A DNA stretch of 64,000 bases from Siderastrea radians. Its lineage: Eukaryota > Cnidaria > Anthozoa > Scleractinia > Rhizangiidae. Shown here piece after piece: positions 63,248-64,000 of the stretch; within the stretch, counting starts at the first letter, position 1, and the number at the start of each line of letters is the position of its first letter. The notes beneath the pieces are model-generated. The model did no database searches. It saw nothing but the letters and a program-made list of their open reading frames with translations, and was not told the DNA's origin. The stretch is taken from the NCBI GenBank assembly GCA_964017195.1, contig CAXHKT010000187.1:1-64000 (forward strand), in the 5' to 3' direction. Position numbers and translations under genes: made by a program.

Positions 63248-64000
63248 TGGGGTTTTTTCCCTAAGGATCGCACATATCGCGCCTTCTTTGTACTTTTGCA
63301 CAAAAGGAATTTTTTTCGGATGGTCCCAAAGGGATTGAATGCATTTGGGAGCTTTGTGCATGCAGCCGAGAGCGCCAGTTAGCTTTTTGAGCTTTTTGGG
63401 GCCTGAGGGAAGGCCCCAAAATGGGGGTTTTTTCCACCTTATCGACAAAATCGCAGACTTTCTACACAATAAACTGTTTTTTCTGATAGCCCCGAGGGAT
63501 TTGCATTATTATTGGGCCAGTGTGCAGCCTTGCGCAGACAGATTGCGCAGATAAGAACACCTTTTTGAGCCTCTGGGAATGCCCCAAAATGGGGTTTTTT
63601 TTCCTAAGGATCGCACATATCGCGCTTTCTTTGTACTTTTGCACAAAAGGAATTTTTTTCCGATGGTCCCAAAGAGATTGAATGCATTTGGGAGCTTTGT
63701 GCATGCAGCCGAGAGCGCCAGTTAGCTTTTTGAGCTTTTTGGGGCCTGAGGGAAGGCCCCAAAATGGGGGTTTTTTCCACCTTATCGACAAAATCGCAGA
63801 CTTTCTACACAATAAACTGTTTTTTCTGATAGCCCCGAGGGATTTGCATTATTATTGGGCCAGTGCGCAGCCTTGCGCAGACAGATTGCGCAGATAAGAA
63901 CACCTTTTTGAGCCTCTGGGAATGCCCCAAAATGGGGTTTTTTCCCTAAGGATCGCACATATCGCGTTTTCTTTGTACTTTTGCACGAAAGGAATTTTTT

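Larger units (their letters stand above)
42074..64000. repeat. 342-bp satellite array, right block (about 64 monomers)
   Basis: This continues the left array in the same orientation and register after the LINE. The GAATGCAT landmark recurs from 42134 to 63682, 63 intervals averaging 342.0 bp. The first base matches monomer position GCGCTTTC, exactly one base beyond where the left block stops, so both blocks are one array split by the insertion. The window ends inside a monomer. Nothing but satellite is visible here. The block holds its own local multi-monomer duplications (43.5-45.6, 50.5-58.8, 59.0-61.7 and 61.9-63.2 kb), annotated separately. Confidence 0.98.

Noticed and set aside
1..64000. 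Repeated open frames of 60-159 codons on both strands in every monomer (plus-strand 71-codon, minus-strand 68- and 100-codon types)
   Set aside because: They recur because the unit is 342 bp, a multiple of three. They overlap on opposite strands, many begin at TTG, variants break them freely, the products have no recognisable domain, and single-base length changes shift the frame between neighbours.
1..64000. Ribosomal DNA or tRNA clusters as the basis of the tandem array
   Set aside because: No rRNA-like conserved segments or tRNA A and B boxes are visible in the monomer.

Overview
The window is almost entirely one eukaryotic satellite DNA. A tandem repeat with a 342-bp unit runs from the first base to 39521 and again from 42074 to the last base, about 180 copies in all. 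Both window ends lie inside the array. The only other sequence is a 2.55-kb, 5'-truncated non-LTR retrotransposon (LINE) on the minus strand, inserted in one satellite monomer at 39522-42073. I see no host gene, rRNA, tRNA, CRISPR array, operon or bacterial signal.

Organism: an animal is most likely. The LINE encodes a CR1/L2/Jockey-type endonuclease-reverse transcriptase with a YADDT active site and has a short pentanucleotide 3' tail. Its style recalls elements common in anthozoan (coral, anemone) genomes, but that is an impression from memory and the species is not established.

Satellite layout: each 342-bp monomer is itself an old dimer of two diverged halves of about 174 and 168 bp. Both halves start with the same CCCCAAAATGGGG-T-run motif and also share a middle block and a tail block. 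Each monomer carries an 11-bp perfect-stem hairpin and three TGCGCAG boxes. Two monomer haplotypes alternate irregularly, and a rarer 348-bp class is marked by two linked changes. Groups of 1, 2, 3, 4, 5, 6, 7 and 18 monomers are duplicated, tandemly or at distances up to 30 kb. There is no single higher-order repeat; several local ones sit side by side, as expected from repeated unequal exchange.

Retrotransposon layout (read on the minus strand): the end of the endonuclease domain, a linker, an uninterrupted reverse transcriptase, a C-terminal domain, a stop at 39771, a 3' UTR with AATAAA, and a TTACC tail. The sequence flanking the insertion is duplicated near 12.1 kb and, less closely, near 19.0 kb. 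Both of those copies are empty at the same point, so the window holds its own pre-insertion allele.
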